A stretch of 64,000 nucleotides of DNA from NCBI GenBank assembly GCA_011390205.1, contig JAABSX010000002.1, positions 62,001 to 126,000 of the forward strand. The letters are read 5' to 3'. The notes beneath the pieces were generated by a model. That model had not been told where the DNA came from, did not search any database, and saw only the letters and a list, made by a program, of their open reading frames with translations. This DNA comes from Microscillaceae bacterium. Its GTDB lineage: Bacteria; Bacteroidota; Bacteroidia; Cytophagales; Microscillaceae. Positions 9,691 through 19,384 of the stretch are shown piece by piece (position 1 is the stretch's first letter; each line of letters starts with the position of its first letter). Position numbers and translations under genes: made by a program.

Positions 9691-10155
9691 TTAGCTGTCA
9701 TAAAATCCGCCTGCCCCTGACTCATCATCCCATGCACCACTGGCACCAGCTCCCCCAAATTCTCCACCTCCGAAGTCGCCACTGTCGTTAAAGGCACTTC
9801 CATCAAAATCATTGAAAGGCCGATAGTTATTTTGGGTATAAAAATCTTCACGCATATAATAGTACCATAAGGCATAATCATAGCCGTCATCATCTCGCCA
9901 AGTATCTATTTTATTAGGGGCTTGGGGTTTGGGTCTGTTAAGCCTTTTCATTTCTTGGGCGTAGGCATCACGGCTGACGGTGCGTCCTTCATACTGTACG
10001 GCACAGTCTTCACAGATGTATTGGCGGCTTAGGGCACATTTGGCGATGGCTGGTTTGTCACATTTTCTTAATACAAAGAAACCTTTTTGGCAAGTCCCCC
10101 GCCTATTTTGGGGTATTTGACCATCTTCAGGGGTTTGTTCTTGATTTTCTTCCAC
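9691..10155 (-). CDS. cysteine-rich small protein with Gly/Asp-rich tail
   Basis: A 154-residue protein of unknown function. Cysteines 22, 32, 40, 48 and 51 (pattern CDKPAIAKC then CEDC) suggest a small zinc-binding domain of B-box or treble-clef type. The middle is hydrophilic and tyrosine-rich (YALWYYYMRED). The last 35 residues are rich in Gly, Asp, Phe and Ser and are probably disordered. The only good start is a GTG at 10155, because the next methionine lies past the cysteine cluster. It lies between the SpoIIE gene and a lysine-rich gene on the same strand. I do not recognise a named family. Confidence 0.6.
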   Translation of the reverse strand: MEENQEQTPEDGQIPQNRRGTCQKGFFVLRKCDKPAIAKCALSRQYICEDCAVQYEGRTVSRDAYAQEMKRLNRPKPQAPNKIDTWRDDDGYDYALWYYYMREDFYTQNNYRPFNDFDGSAFNDSGDFGGGEFGGAGASGAWDDESGAGGFYDS

Positions 10156-10281
10156 GCAAAAAAGAATTTAGAAGTATTTTGGGCAAAGCATGTTGCCCCT
10201 TTATTTTAAAAAAGTAAGGTACGAAAATACAAGTATATCACCAAGAAATAATTTTATTTTTTGTATTTTCTGTATTTTGTA

Positions 10282-10315
10282 TCTTCACGAAACGCTTACG
10301 CTCGGTTCGTGAAGA
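10282..10315. repeat. inverted repeat downstream of the Lys-rich gene
   Basis: TCTTCACGAA at 10282-10291 is the exact reverse complement of TTCGTGAAGA at 10306-10315, with a 14-base loop. It follows the stop of the minus-strand gene ending at 10342 by about 27 bases. It may end that transcript, but no T-run follows. A small extragenic palindrome is the alternative. Confidence 0.6.
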
Positions 10316-10341
10316 CAGTCCTTTGGCGGGGCTTTTCAATG

Positions 10342-10782
10342 CTATTTCTTGGATTTTTTCTTTTTCTTTTTGTCAGTTGTTTTCTCTGTTTTTCCTACTT
10401 TCTCTGTTTTTTCCTTTTTCTTGTCTTTCTTGTCTTTTTTAGCCTTGGGAGCTTCTTCGGGAGTAATATTTTGGATAAGCTGGTCTATTTTTTTTTCAAT
10501 TTTTTTGACGTTTTTTTCAGCCTTTAGCGCATTGATCTGTGCTTGTAGCTCCTCGATGGTGTTGTTCTGAGCTTCTATTTGTTGTTGATATGCTATGATT
10601 TCTTCTGCTTGCTTTTGCACAGCGCTTTTACGTCCTCTGGTAGCATTTGAAGGCTTGGCAGTACTTGTACTTTTGCTGGCATCTTGTGGCTTTCGGCGTG
10701 TGTAAGCTCTTTTTGGTTTTGGGCTTGCCTTTGGATTGCTTTTAGGGCTTGTTTCTTTTGTGTCTGAATTATTATCTTCCAT
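10342..10782 (-). CDS. lysine-rich histone H1-like protein
   Basis: A 146-residue, highly basic, low-complexity protein. The first third is rich in Lys, Ser, Pro and Ala with AT-hook-like basic patches (KRAYTRRKP, TRGRKS). The middle (about residues 57-110) is a predicted coiled coil (QQQIEAQNNTIEELQAQ). The tail is almost only Lys with Asp, Glu and Thr. The composition resembles bacterial histone H1-like or AlgP-type nucleoid proteins. The function is inferred from composition only. The start is the ATG at 10782. It may be cotranscribed with the Cys-rich gene, 186 bases further along. Confidence 0.6.
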   Translation of the reverse strand: MEDNNSDTKETSPKSNPKASPKPKRAYTRRKPQDASKSTSTAKPSNATRGRKSAVQKQAEEIIAYQQQIEAQNNTIEELQAQINALKAEKNVKKIEKKIDQLIQNITPEEAPKAKKDKKDKKKEKTEKVGKTEKTTDKKKKKKSKK

Positions 10783-10917
10783 TTTTTAGCTATTTTTAAT
10801 AAAATTAATAAAATATGATTCTGCAAAAATAATATTAAGATAACATTAAACAAACAAATTGGTAATAATAAAAAGAGGTATGTTTTATGTTTTCAGGTCA
10901 AATACATTTTTGAAAAT

Positions 10918-10925
10918 TAACTTTG
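10918..10925 (+). promoter_or_regulatory. -7 box of a Bacteroidota-type promoter
   Basis: TAACTTTG matches TAnnTTTG exactly, 42 bases before the ATG at 10968. The -33 element is not recognisable. Confidence 0.5.
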
Positions 10926-10967
10926 TGTCTTTAAATTGCTTGCACGTACCATTTTAAATAAAATAGA

Positions 10968-11789
10968 ATGATTTATAATTCAAACGAAGTAGAAAGCTTA
11001 CACGATCAAACCTTTGCTTATATCAAAGTAGAAGAAAAAGAACATATACTCTACATTACATTGGCTCGCCCACAGGCAAAGAATGCTATGAGCCCTACCA
11101 TGTCTCGTGAATACGCCTACGCCATGAGTTATGCACATCATCAGGCACACATCTGGGCAGTTGTATTTAGTGCAGAAGGCAATGTATGGTGTGCAGGAGC
11201 AGACCTTAAAGCCATGCGAGGGAAAGAGGAAGCAAACAATTCTACCATCCCTATGCCTGTGCAGGAGATAGTCATCGGGGAGTTGTTTGCACAGATTCAC
11301 AAGCCTGTGATTGCACGTGTGCATGCACCTGTCTATGCAGGAGGACATTTGTTAATTGCGGGCTGTCATTTTGTGATAGCAAGTCCTGAGGTTACGTTTA
11401 GCCTCCCTGAGGTGAAGAGGGGGCTTTTCCCATTCCAGGTCATGGATATGCTGCTCAAAATACTCCCTTCACGCATCGTACTGGACTGGTGCATGCGTGG
11501 CGGAGCTATTGGCGTTCAGCAGGCATTAGATTGGGGGCTAGTAACGGAGCTAGTGCCAGAAAATGAGCTAGACCAAGCCATAGATAGACTCACCAAGCAG
11601 CTTTTTGAAAACTCTCCCTCTGCTATTCGGATAGGATTAAATGCATACGAAGAGATGCGCTCCATTCCAGATGCTGAGAAGCAAGCTTTTCTTAAGAAAA
11701 TGCTAGAGCGAACTATCCAGACCCAAGATGCACAAGAAGGACTCAAAGCCTTTGCTGAAAAAAGAACACCCCACTGGACAGGAAAATAG
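10968..11789 (+). CDS. enoyl-CoA hydratase/isomerase family protein
   Basis: A crotonase-fold acyl-CoA enzyme of 273 residues. It shows the oxyanion-hole segments WCAGADLKAM (about residues 83-92) and YAGGHLLIAG (about 122-131), and the FSLPEVKRGLFP segment (about 144-155) whose Glu corresponds to a catalytic acid of enoyl-CoA hydratases. The usual other glutamate position is not obvious, so hydratase, isomerase or another crotonase reaction cannot be distinguished. A leader of about 20 residues precedes the typical start of the fold. It stands alone, with no other beta-oxidation gene next to it. The thiolase-like gene at 17 kb is on the other strand. Confidence 0.88.
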   Translation: MIYNSNEVESLHDQTFAYIKVEEKEHILYITLARPQAKNAMSPTMSREYAYAMSYAHHQAHIWAVVFSAEGNVWCAGADLKAMRGKEEANNSTIPMPVQEIVIGELFAQIHKPVIARVHAPVYAGGHLLIAGCHFVIASPEVTFSLPEVKRGLFPFQVMDMLLKILPSRIVLDWCMRGGAIGVQQALDWGLVTELVPENELDQAIDRLTKQLFENSPSAIRIGLNAYEEMRSIPDAEKQAFLKKMLERTIQTQDAQEGLKAFAEKRTPHWTGK

Positions 11790-11952
11790 GCCATAATGCT
11801 TGGTTCTACTACATTTAAAAAATCACGTTTTTTTTACAAAAGTTACATCACACATTTTTTTTTCACTTTTCTCATAAAAAGTTACGCTTTTTTATAAAAA
11901 ACCACTAGGTTTACAGATATTTAACGGAATATTAATTAACAAAATCAATCTT

Positions 11953-14900
11953 ATGAAACAAAAACTACTCTGGAGTTTACTCCTAAGTTTATCCTTCTGT
12001 CTGAGTGCTTACGCTCAAAATATGACAATAAAAGGACGTGTGGCTGACTCCGAAACGGGAGAAGGTGTACCAGGCATAAGTGTAATTATCAAAGGTACTA
12101 CCATTGGCACAACTACAGACTTGAACGGTGATTATGAGTTAGGTCAAGTGCCTAAAAATAGTACACTTGTCTTTAGTTCTGTCGGAATGATTACTACAGA
12201 AAGAGTCGTAACGAACCAATCTGTAATTAATGTATCTATGGATAAAGATACCAAATTACTCAACGAAGTAGTTGTGGTCGGATATGGTACTCAAGAAAGA
12301 AGAGAATTGACTGGTTCTGTTGTTGGGATGAAATCAGAAGAAATTGAAAATATCCCTGTAAACAACGTAATTCAATCAATGCAAGGTAGGTTGGCAGGCG
12401 TTCAGATACAATCTGCCAATGGCCGTCCTGGCTCATCAAGTGTAGTTAGGATACGGGGTCAAGCATCTATTAGTGCGGGTAACAACCCGCTTTATGTGGT
12501 TGACGGAGTACCAATAACCAATGCAGATGATACACAATCTGGTGCAGGGCAAGGAATTTCACCACTCTCTTATCTCAATCAAGAAGACATAGAGTCAATT
12601 CAGGTATTAAAAGATGCCTCTGCTTCTGCAATATATGGGTCAAGAGGTTCAAACGGGGTAATCCTTATTACCACTAAAAAAGGAAAGAAAAACCAAAAGA
12701 CACAAGTATCTCTATCTGCTTACACTGGCTTTCAGGAGCTAACTCAGAAGCCATCTTTACTTAATGCAGGTCAATACAGAGAGATATTAAGGGAAGCAAG
12801 ATCAAATGCAGGACTGGCACCCAGAGTAGATTTCGCGGAAGACGCTACTATACCAACTACTAATTGGGTAGATGAAGTGCTAAATGATAATTCTAAAATC
12901 ACAAACTACCAGATATCGGCAAGTGGTGGTTCAGATAAAACTACTTTCTATGCCTCAGTAGGTTACCTAAGTCAAGATGCAATATTAAGTGTAGGTAACT
13001 TTGAGAGAATTAGTGGACGTTTAAATTTAGGTCATCAAGCTACCAAAAAGTTAAACTTTGGTGTAACTTTAGGTTTCAGTAACACCAAAACAAGACAAAC
13101 AACTGTTGACAACAGTATTTTCTCAGCTTGGCCTCTTTCTTTAACCTCAAGACCAGATGAAAGCGTGTACTTGTCAGATGGAAGAACTTTTAGGATTAAT
13201 ACCTTTAATAATCCTGTTCATACATTGACACCTTCTTACGAAAGTAATATCAGTCAATTATTGATAAACGCCTTCGCTGAATATGAAATCATAGACGGGT
13301 TAAAATTTAAAACATCTTTTGGTACTGATATTTTATACACCAAAGACAATGACTATGAACAATTAACCTCATTACAGGCACAAGGTGTTCAAGGTCGTGG
13401 CTTTTCAGGAACGTCCTTCAATACTAATATTTTAGCTGAAAACACACTTACTTATGCCAAATCATTTTTAGATAATAAGCTGAGAGTAAATGTATTATTA
13501 GGCTACACTTACCAGGAGTTTGTGAGAGAGCGTAATAGCGTTACTGGGGTAGGCTTTCCTTCGGATAATACACCTTATATAACTTCGGCTGCTTCTATTA
13601 CATCAGGATCATCTGACTGGACAAGCAATGCAATCGAATCTTATCTAGGAAGGTTAAACTTAGATTATGATGACAAATATCTTTTGTCTTTTGCAATTCG
13701 TAGGGATGGTTCTTCAAAACTCGTCAATAACAAATATGATGTTTTCCCTTCTATCTCTGGTGGTTGGAGAATCTCTGGTGAATCATTCATGGAATCTCTC
13801 ACTTTCATAGATGATCTTAAACTAAGAGCAGGATATGGACTGACAGGTAATCAAGAAGGTATTGGTAATTTTGCTTCAAGACCACTCTTTGGAACAGGTG
13901 CAAATTATGATGATCAACCTGGATTATCTATTGGACAAATTGGGAATGAGGACTTGAGATGGGAATATACTGAACAATTGAATGTAGGTCTAGATATAGC
14001 TCTTCTTAAGTCAAGAATTATCTTAAATGTAGACTACTATGTTAAAAACACAAGAGATTTACTTTTAGCTCAGCCTATTCCTATTACATCTGGTTTTACT
14101 AGCTTTACTAATAACATTGGTGAAGTAAAAAATACTGGCATCGAGTTTAATATACAGAGTATCAACATTGATAAAGAGTTCAAATGGACTACATCATTCA
14201 ATATTGCTACCAACAAAAATGAAGTAACAAAACTGTACAATAATCCAAGTACGAATGCACCAACACCTATTAATGCTGGTTTTGTTAGCCAGACAACAGT
14301 AGGACAACCAATAGGAGCTTTCTTTGTAATCAAAGCACTTGGCGTTGATCCTGCAACAGGTGATATGATTTATGAAGATTTTGATGGAGACGGAATCATC
14401 GGAGGAGGAGATAGACAATTCCTTGGTAACCCTTTCCCAGATTTCTTTGGTGGATTGACTAATAATTTCTCGTATAAGGGTTTTGACCTAAGTATATTCT
14501 TTCAATATTCTGTAGGCAATGAAGTTTACAAACTTTATGAAGAAGGAAACGGAGGAGTCCTTAATTTAGGTGTTGATGTAGGAACTGCTACTGGTAGTGC
14601 CCGTAATATGACAACTGATGTATTGAATAGATGGCAGCAGCCAGGTGACCAAACTGACATGCCAAGAGCTATCACAGGTGCAAGGGGTGTATTTAATACA
14701 CAGAGGTCTTCTAGATTTATAGATGATGCAAGTTATTTACGATTGAAGAATGTTTCATTAGGCTACACTATTCGTCAAGAGTGGCTAAATAAAGTAGGAT
14801 TAACTAGTGCAAGGGTTTATGTAAGTGGTCAAAATTTACTTACCTTTACTAATTACAATGGCTTAGATCCTGAATCATCTAGTTCTACTGCTTCTACTCA

Positions 14901-14970
14901 ATTTGGTGTTGATCAAGCTTCTATACCTCAGTTGCGCACCTATACTTTTGGAATTAATTTAGGATTTTAA
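11953..14970 (+). CDS. SusC/RagA family TonB-linked outer-membrane transporter
   Basis: A 1005-residue TonB-dependent receptor of SusC type. It has a signal peptide (residues 1-21, ending AYAQ), a carboxypeptidase-D regulatory-like domain (about 25-95, IKGTTIGTTTDLNGDY), a plug with the family hallmark NNPLYVVDGVPI (about residues 178-190) and KDASASAIYGSRG, and a large beta-barrel ending in aromatic YTFGINLGF. It imports an oligosaccharide or peptide captured by its SusD partner, which starts 11 bases downstream. No glycoside hydrolase or ECF sigma/anti-sigma pair is adjacent, so the substrate cannot be predicted. Confidence 0.96.
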   Translation: MKQKLLWSLLLSLSFCLSAYAQNMTIKGRVADSETGEGVPGISVIIKGTTIGTTTDLNGDYELGQVPKNSTLVFSSVGMITTERVVTNQSVINVSMDKDTKLLNEVVVVGYGTQERRELTGSVVGMKSEEIENIPVNNVIQSMQGRLAGVQIQSANGRPGSSSVVRIRGQASISAGNNPLYVVDGVPITNADDTQSGAGQGISPLSYLNQEDIESIQVLKDASASAIYGSRGSNGVILITTKKGKKNQKTQVSLSAYTGFQELTQKPSLLNAGQYREILREARSNAGLAPRVDFAEDATIPTTNWVDEVLNDNSKITNYQISASGGSDKTTFYASVGYLSQDAILSVGNFERISGRLNLGHQATKKLNFGVTLGFSNTKTRQTTVDNSIFSAWPLSLTSRPDESVYLSDGRTFRINTFNNPVHTLTPSYESNISQLLINAFAEYEIIDGLKFKTSFGTDILYTKDNDYEQLTSLQAQGVQGRGFSGTSFNTNILAENTLTYAKSFLDNKLRVNVLLGYTYQEFVRERNSVTGVGFPSDNTPYITSAASITSGSSDWTSNAIESYLGRLNLDYDDKYLLSFAIRRDGSSKLVNNKYDVFPSISGGWRISGESFMESLTFIDDLKLRAGYGLTGNQEGIGNFASRPLFGTGANYDDQPGLSIGQIGNEDLRWEYTEQLNVGLDIALLKSRIILNVDYYVKNTRDLLLAQPIPITSGFTSFTNNIGEVKNTGIEFNIQSINIDKEFKWTTSFNIATNKNEVTKLYNNPSTNAPTPINAGFVSQTTVGQPIGAFFVIKALGVDPATGDMIYEDFDGDGIIGGGDRQFLGNPFPDFFGGLTNNFSYKGFDLSIFFQYSVGNEVYKLYEEGNGGVLNLGVDVGTATGSARNMTTDVLNRWQQPGDQTDMPRAITGARGVFNTQRSSRFIDDASYLRLKNVSLGYTIRQEWLNKVGLTSARVYVSGQNLLTFTNYNGLDPESSSSTASTQFGVDQASIPQLRTYTFGINLGF

Positions 14971-14981
14971 ATAACTGAAAA

Positions 14982-16325
14982 ATGAAAAAAATATTTATAT
15001 TAGCTTTTATATTAGCGGTTTTTGGATGTCAAGAAAAATTAGACATTAATCCAAGAGCTTCACTTTCACCAGCCTCTGTAACAGGGGCTGACGCTGAAAA
15101 ACTTCTTCTAGGTGTTTATGACGGGTTACAAGCTGGCAACACTAGTTTTTATTATCTTAGCTACCTTACTGAAGATTTATCAGCAGATAATCTAGATTAC
15201 AGAGCAACATTTTTTCAACACGGAGAAGTAAATGCGAATTCTATTTTAGTCAACAATGTATTGGTCGCAAGATACTACAATGGCCCTTATGCGGCTATTA
15301 GACGCGCCAACGATTTGATTAATACAGTTGAGCCTCTGCCTGCTGATCAGTTTACACCAAGTGAGCGAAAAAATGAAATACTAGGTTCAGCAAGATACCT
15401 AAGGGCTTATGCTTATTACAGACTAGTAACTCTTTTTGGAGGTGTTTCTATCACACTTAGTGCAACTACTGATAACATTCCTCGCAATACAGAAAGTGAA
15501 GTATATGATCAGATTATTGAAGACTTAATCTTTGCTAAAGACAATGCACCAGCATCTACTGCAAGATCACGTGTATCTTCAAATGCTGCAAAAGCATTAC
15601 TCGCAAGGGTTTATCTAATAAGAGAAAATTGGACAGAAGCGGCCATTCTTGCAGAAGAAGTTATTTCTTCTGGGGTATATTCTTTATCCTCAAATTACGC
15701 TGGAATATGGACGAGTGGCAATTCACCTGAAGTTGTTTTCCAGATAAACAACACACTTAATGAAGGGGCAGCCTTTCATGGCTTTTTCTTGACAGCTCCT
15801 TCATTTGCTACTGGGGGAAGGTTTGAATTACCAGTTGATCCTGACTTAGTTGCAGCTTACGAAGCAGATGATAAAAGAAAAGATGGGTCAATTGCTCCTG
15901 CTGGCGGAACCTTTGCTGGTCAATTCCAAGCAATCAAATTCCCAGGCGGAGGAAATGGAAATGATCCCTACTACATTAGCCGCCTATCTGAAATGTACTT
16001 GATTAGTGCAGAAGCTGCTGCTGAGAGAGACAATAATCCAGCATCTGGGCTTGCTAGGTTGAATGAGATTAGAGCAATTCGTGGTTTGACTACTACTTCT
16101 TTGCCTCCAAGAGCCACTGCAAGCATGGTCGAATTCAGAGACTTTATTCAGTCAGAACGACGTGTAGAATTGGCGTTTGAAGGTGTTAGATGGACTGACT
16201 TGAAAAGGACTGGGAGAGCAATAAGCACTTTACCAAATGTTACAAGTACAAATCAATTACTCTATCCAATTCCCCAACCTGCAATAGATATTAATCCTCT
16301 TTTGACACAAAACCCAGGATACTAA
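14982..16325 (+). CDS. RagB/SusD family nutrient-binding lipoprotein
   Basis: A 447-residue surface lipoprotein. The N-terminus is a type II signal peptide with the lipobox Cys at residue 16 (AVFGC). It shows SusD signatures: the helical TPR-like segment ILGSARYLRAYAYYRLV near residues 134-150, SRLSEMYLISAEA near 330-342, and RRVELAFEGVRWTDLKRTG near 388-406, which is diagnostic. It forms the lid of the SusC transporter, is translated from the same transcript 11 bases after SusC, and is followed by a strong terminator, so the operon is just these two genes. It is somewhat short for the family (often 480-600). Confidence 0.95.
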   Translation: MKKIFILAFILAVFGCQEKLDINPRASLSPASVTGADAEKLLLGVYDGLQAGNTSFYYLSYLTEDLSADNLDYRATFFQHGEVNANSILVNNVLVARYYNGPYAAIRRANDLINTVEPLPADQFTPSERKNEILGSARYLRAYAYYRLVTLFGGVSITLSATTDNIPRNTESEVYDQIIEDLIFAKDNAPASTARSRVSSNAAKALLARVYLIRENWTEAAILAEEVISSGVYSLSSNYAGIWTSGNSPEVVFQINNTLNEGAAFHGFFLTAPSFATGGRFELPVDPDLVAAYEADDKRKDGSIAPAGGTFAGQFQAIKFPGGGNGNDPYYISRLSEMYLISAEAAAERDNNPASGLARLNEIRAIRGLTTTSLPPRATASMVEFRDFIQSERRVELAFEGVRWTDLKRTGRAISTLPNVTSTNQLLYPIPQPAIDINPLLTQNPGY

Positions 16326-16351
16326 TGTTGGTTGCTTTTTTATTATAATTC

Positions 16352-16392
16352 AAACCCCACTACTTTTATAAGGTAGTGGGGTTTTCTTTTTT
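16352..16392 (+). terminator. rho-independent terminator after susCD
   Basis: AAACCCCACTAC (16352-16363) pairs with GTAGTGGGGTTT (16373-16384), giving 12 perfect pairs, followed by a T-rich run. It lies 26 bases after the SusD stop. Confidence 0.93.
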
Positions 16393-16458
16393 ACTTTGCT
16401 GAACTGAACTTTAGCCCTTTGAAATCTATTTTAGGATAGTAATTAAATAGAACTTATC

Positions 16459-16716
16459 TTGAAAATCATTAACAAAATAGTAGGCGGATTTTTTATTGCC
16501 CTTGTGCGGCTGTACCAGCTTGTACTTTCGCCCATCTTGCCCAATGCTTGCAGGTATCAGCCTACTTGCTCACACTATATGATAGAAGCCATCAAAGTGC
16601 ACGGCGTATTTTATGGTACTTGGCTAGGGCTAAAAAGAATCTCACGCTGCCACCCCCTCGGTGGGCACGGAGAAGACCCCGTCCCCCAAAAAAAGGACAA
16701 GGTCTCTAAACTCTAA
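16459..16716 (+). CDS. yidD: membrane protein insertion efficiency factor YidD
   Basis: An 85-residue protein with the full YidD pattern: amphipathic N-terminus, [20 protein letters not shown] with conserved cysteines, then [17 protein letters not shown]. It associates with the inner membrane and aids YidC-dependent insertion. The start appears to be TTG at 16459, since no ATG or GTG precedes the conserved region in frame. It is not next to rnpA/yidC here, as it is in many bacteria. Its end converges on the thiolase-like gene with 44 bases between them. Confidence 0.94.
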   Translation: MKIINKIVGGFFIALVRLYQLVLSPILPNACRYQPTCSHYMIEAIKVHGVFYGTWLGLKRISRCHPLGGHGEDPVPQKKDKVSKL

Positions 16717-16760
16717 AAGCAGTGCTTGTCTGACACAAGGTCCTGACAGTGAGCAAATCA

Positions 16761-18275
16761 TCAAAGCACTATTTTCAGCCAGTTTCTTTTTTTATCAGGT
16801 TTGTAACGCACCATTCCTATTTTACCTACCAGTTCCGTCTCTGTGTATGTTTTGAGGGTGTCTGTATCTGCTTCTAGGTAAGCTACAGTCCGCTGCCCAT
16901 TTTCTAGCATTCCGATAGCTACCCCTTTTTCGGGTTCTCCATTTCGTCCGTGTGTAATCATATACGCTTCTACAGTCATTTTGCCTGAGGCTTCTTTGAG
17001 TGCAGGGGGCAGCGTAGTCGCATCTATTTGAGCCTGTGCTACAGTAAAATCTTGGTGTTGAGCCCATTTTTGAGCAGAAGGAGATTTTCCATAGACTCCT
17101 ACGGCGTGTTTGGTAGCATACCAGCCAAGGGCAGTAACGAGTAATTTTTGAGAAGGTTTTTGTCTGATTTGCTCCACTGCCGAGATGATGGCGTGGCACA
17201 CATAATTGTTGCCTGGCCCTCCGAAGTAAGACAATCCGCCTGTGAGTGTCAGCGGGCGAGGGTCATCTTCTGAGATACCCAGGGCATCACGCCCCATCTG
17301 CACCGCAGAGGGGAAACAGCTGTACAAATCAAAGCCATCTATTTCGGAGAGAGACAGTTCTGCCTGTGCCAATGCCATTTTTCCAGCTTCACGAATGGCT
17401 GCCGACTCGTAGAGACGAGGGCGGCGGCTTACTTCCCAGACTTCATTGAGGTGTGCACCTCCCATCGGGAATACCCATTTTTCTTTCGGCACACCTAGTT
17501 TTTCGGCTTCTCCTACGGTAGTGAGCAAAATCGCCGTGGCTTGGTCCACATTGATATTGGCATTCATCCGCTTGGTATAAGGATAGACAATATAGCGGTT
17601 TTCGTCTGTAATCTGATAAATATCCTCTGCGGTATAAGCCTCTTTTGACCAAGCCTGTGGGTGTTTGGAGGCAACCGTAGCGAATTGCTCGTATAATTTG
17701 CCGAGATACGCTTGGTGTGCTTCGGGGCTTCTGCCAGCTTTGGCACGCAGGGCAGTTTCAAACAAAGGATAGGTATTGATAGGCAGATAAAGCTCATAGG
17801 CACTTTCTACTTCATTGAGTGGCACCCTCACTTCACCTGTGATTTGCTGAGGCTGTGTGCGTTTGGGCCAGTCTAGTGTGAGTCCTTTTTTTTGTGCTTG
17901 CTTAAATCCATAAATGACTTCTGCCCCTGTGATAAGCACCGCCTTGTGTTGCCCTTGTTCTAGGGCAAGGCAGGCTTGATTTACGAGGTATTGAGGGGTG
18001 TTGCCCCCCTCGGTGGTGTAGATGCTTGTGTTGGGTGAAATCCCCAGTCTTTGAGAAAGCTCACCAGGGGCATCAGCATAGCCATAAGAAAAAATACTGA
18101 CCACATAGACTGCATCAATACTTGGCAAAATGGATGACTTTGTGTCTTTTACAGCTCCTTCGGCAGCCTTGTGCATGAGTGAAAGCGGGTCTTGGGGCAG
18201 TGTATCTGTATGCCAATGCTGGGTAAGCTGCTGCACACCTACAATGACAGGCGTATTTTTGTCGATAGATTCCAT
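16761..18275 (-). CDS. thiolase-like protein (TLP1 type), probably lacking the thiolase nucleophile
   Basis: A 504-residue thiolase-superfamily protein with an extra C-terminal domain (about residues 420-504), as in type-1 thiolase-like proteins. The N-terminal half has PVIVGVQQ and LITGAEVI. Where thiolases carry the nucleophilic Cys, this one reads TTEGGNTPQ (residues 87-95) with no cysteine. The GHP-type loop is replaced by YFGGPGNNYVCHA. The fold is clear, but acyl transfer by the normal mechanism is doubtful. In related proteins CoA or nucleotide binding has been proposed. It has no adjacent fatty-acid genes on its strand. The start is the ATG at 18275. Confidence 0.8.
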   Translation of the reverse strand: MESIDKNTPVIVGVQQLTQHWHTDTLPQDPLSLMHKAAEGAVKDTKSSILPSIDAVYVVSIFSYGYADAPGELSQRLGISPNTSIYTTEGGNTPQYLVNQACLALEQGQHKAVLITGAEVIYGFKQAQKKGLTLDWPKRTQPQQITGEVRVPLNEVESAYELYLPINTYPLFETALRAKAGRSPEAHQAYLGKLYEQFATVASKHPQAWSKEAYTAEDIYQITDENRYIVYPYTKRMNANINVDQATAILLTTVGEAEKLGVPKEKWVFPMGGAHLNEVWEVSRRPRLYESAAIREAGKMALAQAELSLSEIDGFDLYSCFPSAVQMGRDALGISEDDPRPLTLTGGLSYFGGPGNNYVCHAIISAVEQIRQKPSQKLLVTALGWYATKHAVGVYGKSPSAQKWAQHQDFTVAQAQIDATTLPPALKEASGKMTVEAYMITHGRNGEPEKGVAIGMLENGQRTVAYLEADTDTLKTYTETELVGKIGMVRYKPDKKRNWLKIVL

Positions 18276-18658
18276 CTATTTAGTGTTTTAAAATGATAAA
18301 TTAAGTAAAATAAAAAATGAAAATGGATAATCCTTCAATATACTGATTTTCAACTGCTTAAGTACTTATAGTCATTTATTTTATTGGCACATTACTTAGC
18401 AAATTAATGAATCATCAAATTAATAAATCATCACATTTATTTAGAGGTGCTCAGTGCATTCTTAACAAACAAATCTACAGAAGCCTCTTGTATTTTACAA
18501 TTTTTTGGGCAGCAAAGCTTGAGGCAATTTAGTGGTAGTTTGATAAAAATATATTTTCTCACATAAAAAAATGTGTTTAAAACTGCACATTCCACAAAAG
18601 AAGATAGTTTTGTATCTCTAAAAAAACAAAGCGTTTACATTAAAAAACTTCATTATCA
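18276..18658. other. intergenic region between divergent thiolase-like gene and purE
   Basis: 383 AT-rich bases with no credible ORF. The only feature I can support is the -7 box before purE at 18605. The region must hold promoters for both divergent genes. Confidence 0.6.
18605..18612 (+). promoter_or_regulatory. -7 box of purE promoter
   Basis: TAGTTTTG matches TAnnTTTG exactly and lies 46 bases before the purE ATG. The -33 element is not clear. No purine riboswitch fold is seen in the short leader. Confidence 0.5.
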
Positions 18659-19144
18659 ATGGACAAAACACAGATAGGAATCATTATGGGGAGCAAGTCA
18701 GATTTGCCAGTGATGCAAGCAGCTGCAGATATTCTCAAAGACTTGGGTTTGGCTTATGAGTTAGACATCGTGTCGGCCCACCGCACACCTCAAAAAATGT
18801 TTGAATATGCACAAAATGCACGCAGCCGTGGGCTAAAAGTCATCATAGCAGGGGCAGGTGGCGCAGCACATTTGCCCGGCATGGTTGCCTCACTCACCAC
18901 ACTGCCCGTGATAGGTGTCCCCGTAAAATCTAGCAACTCCTTAGATGGCTGGGATTCTATTTTATCAATCTTGCAGATGCCCAACGGCGTGCCTGTAGCC
19001 ACTGTAGCCCTCAATGCTGCCAAAAACGCAGGAATCCTTGCAGCACAGATTGTCGGAGCTTTTGATGAAAAAATAGCCCAAAACCTCGCCAACTACAAGG
19101 CAGAAATGCAAGACAAGGTATTCAAAGATGCTCAATCACTTTGA
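18659..19144 (+). CDS. purE: N5-carboxyaminoimidazole ribonucleotide mutase
   Basis: A class I PurE of 161 residues that converts N5-CAIR to CAIR in purine synthesis. It shows the substrate loop IIMGSKSDLPVM (residues 8-19), VSAHRTPQKM (about 39-48) with the catalytic His, and GAGGAAHLPGM (about 66-76). Length and motifs are typical. The start is the ATG at 18659. It is usually paired with purK, which is not in the window. Confidence 0.97.
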   Translation: MDKTQIGIIMGSKSDLPVMQAAADILKDLGLAYELDIVSAHRTPQKMFEYAQNARSRGLKVIIAGAGGAAHLPGMVASLTTLPVIGVPVKSSNSLDGWDSILSILQMPNGVPVATVALNAAKNAGILAAQIVGAFDEKIAQNLANYKAEMQDKVFKDAQSL

Positions 19145-19384
19145 GCAGGATGCCCTTCCTGAGGTTTTGATAAAAAGGCAAACATAGAATGAAACGAAAA
19201 ACACAAATCATTTTATAAATTCATTTTTTTATGTTAATTTTCAGCATTGAAGCAGGCAGTTACGACAGCTACAAATATTTAGGTACTAAAATCAAAACTG
19301 TCATTATGCTGTTTAGAAAGAATATCTCTGCCCCAGACAATACAACACAATAAAACATTGAGTGAATAAACATAAACTAAAAAG

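Noticed and set aside
9537-9893. 118-codon minus-strand frame overlapping the Cys-rich gene
   Set aside because: It overlaps the better-supported 9691-10155 frame and has no features beyond chance hydrophobicity.
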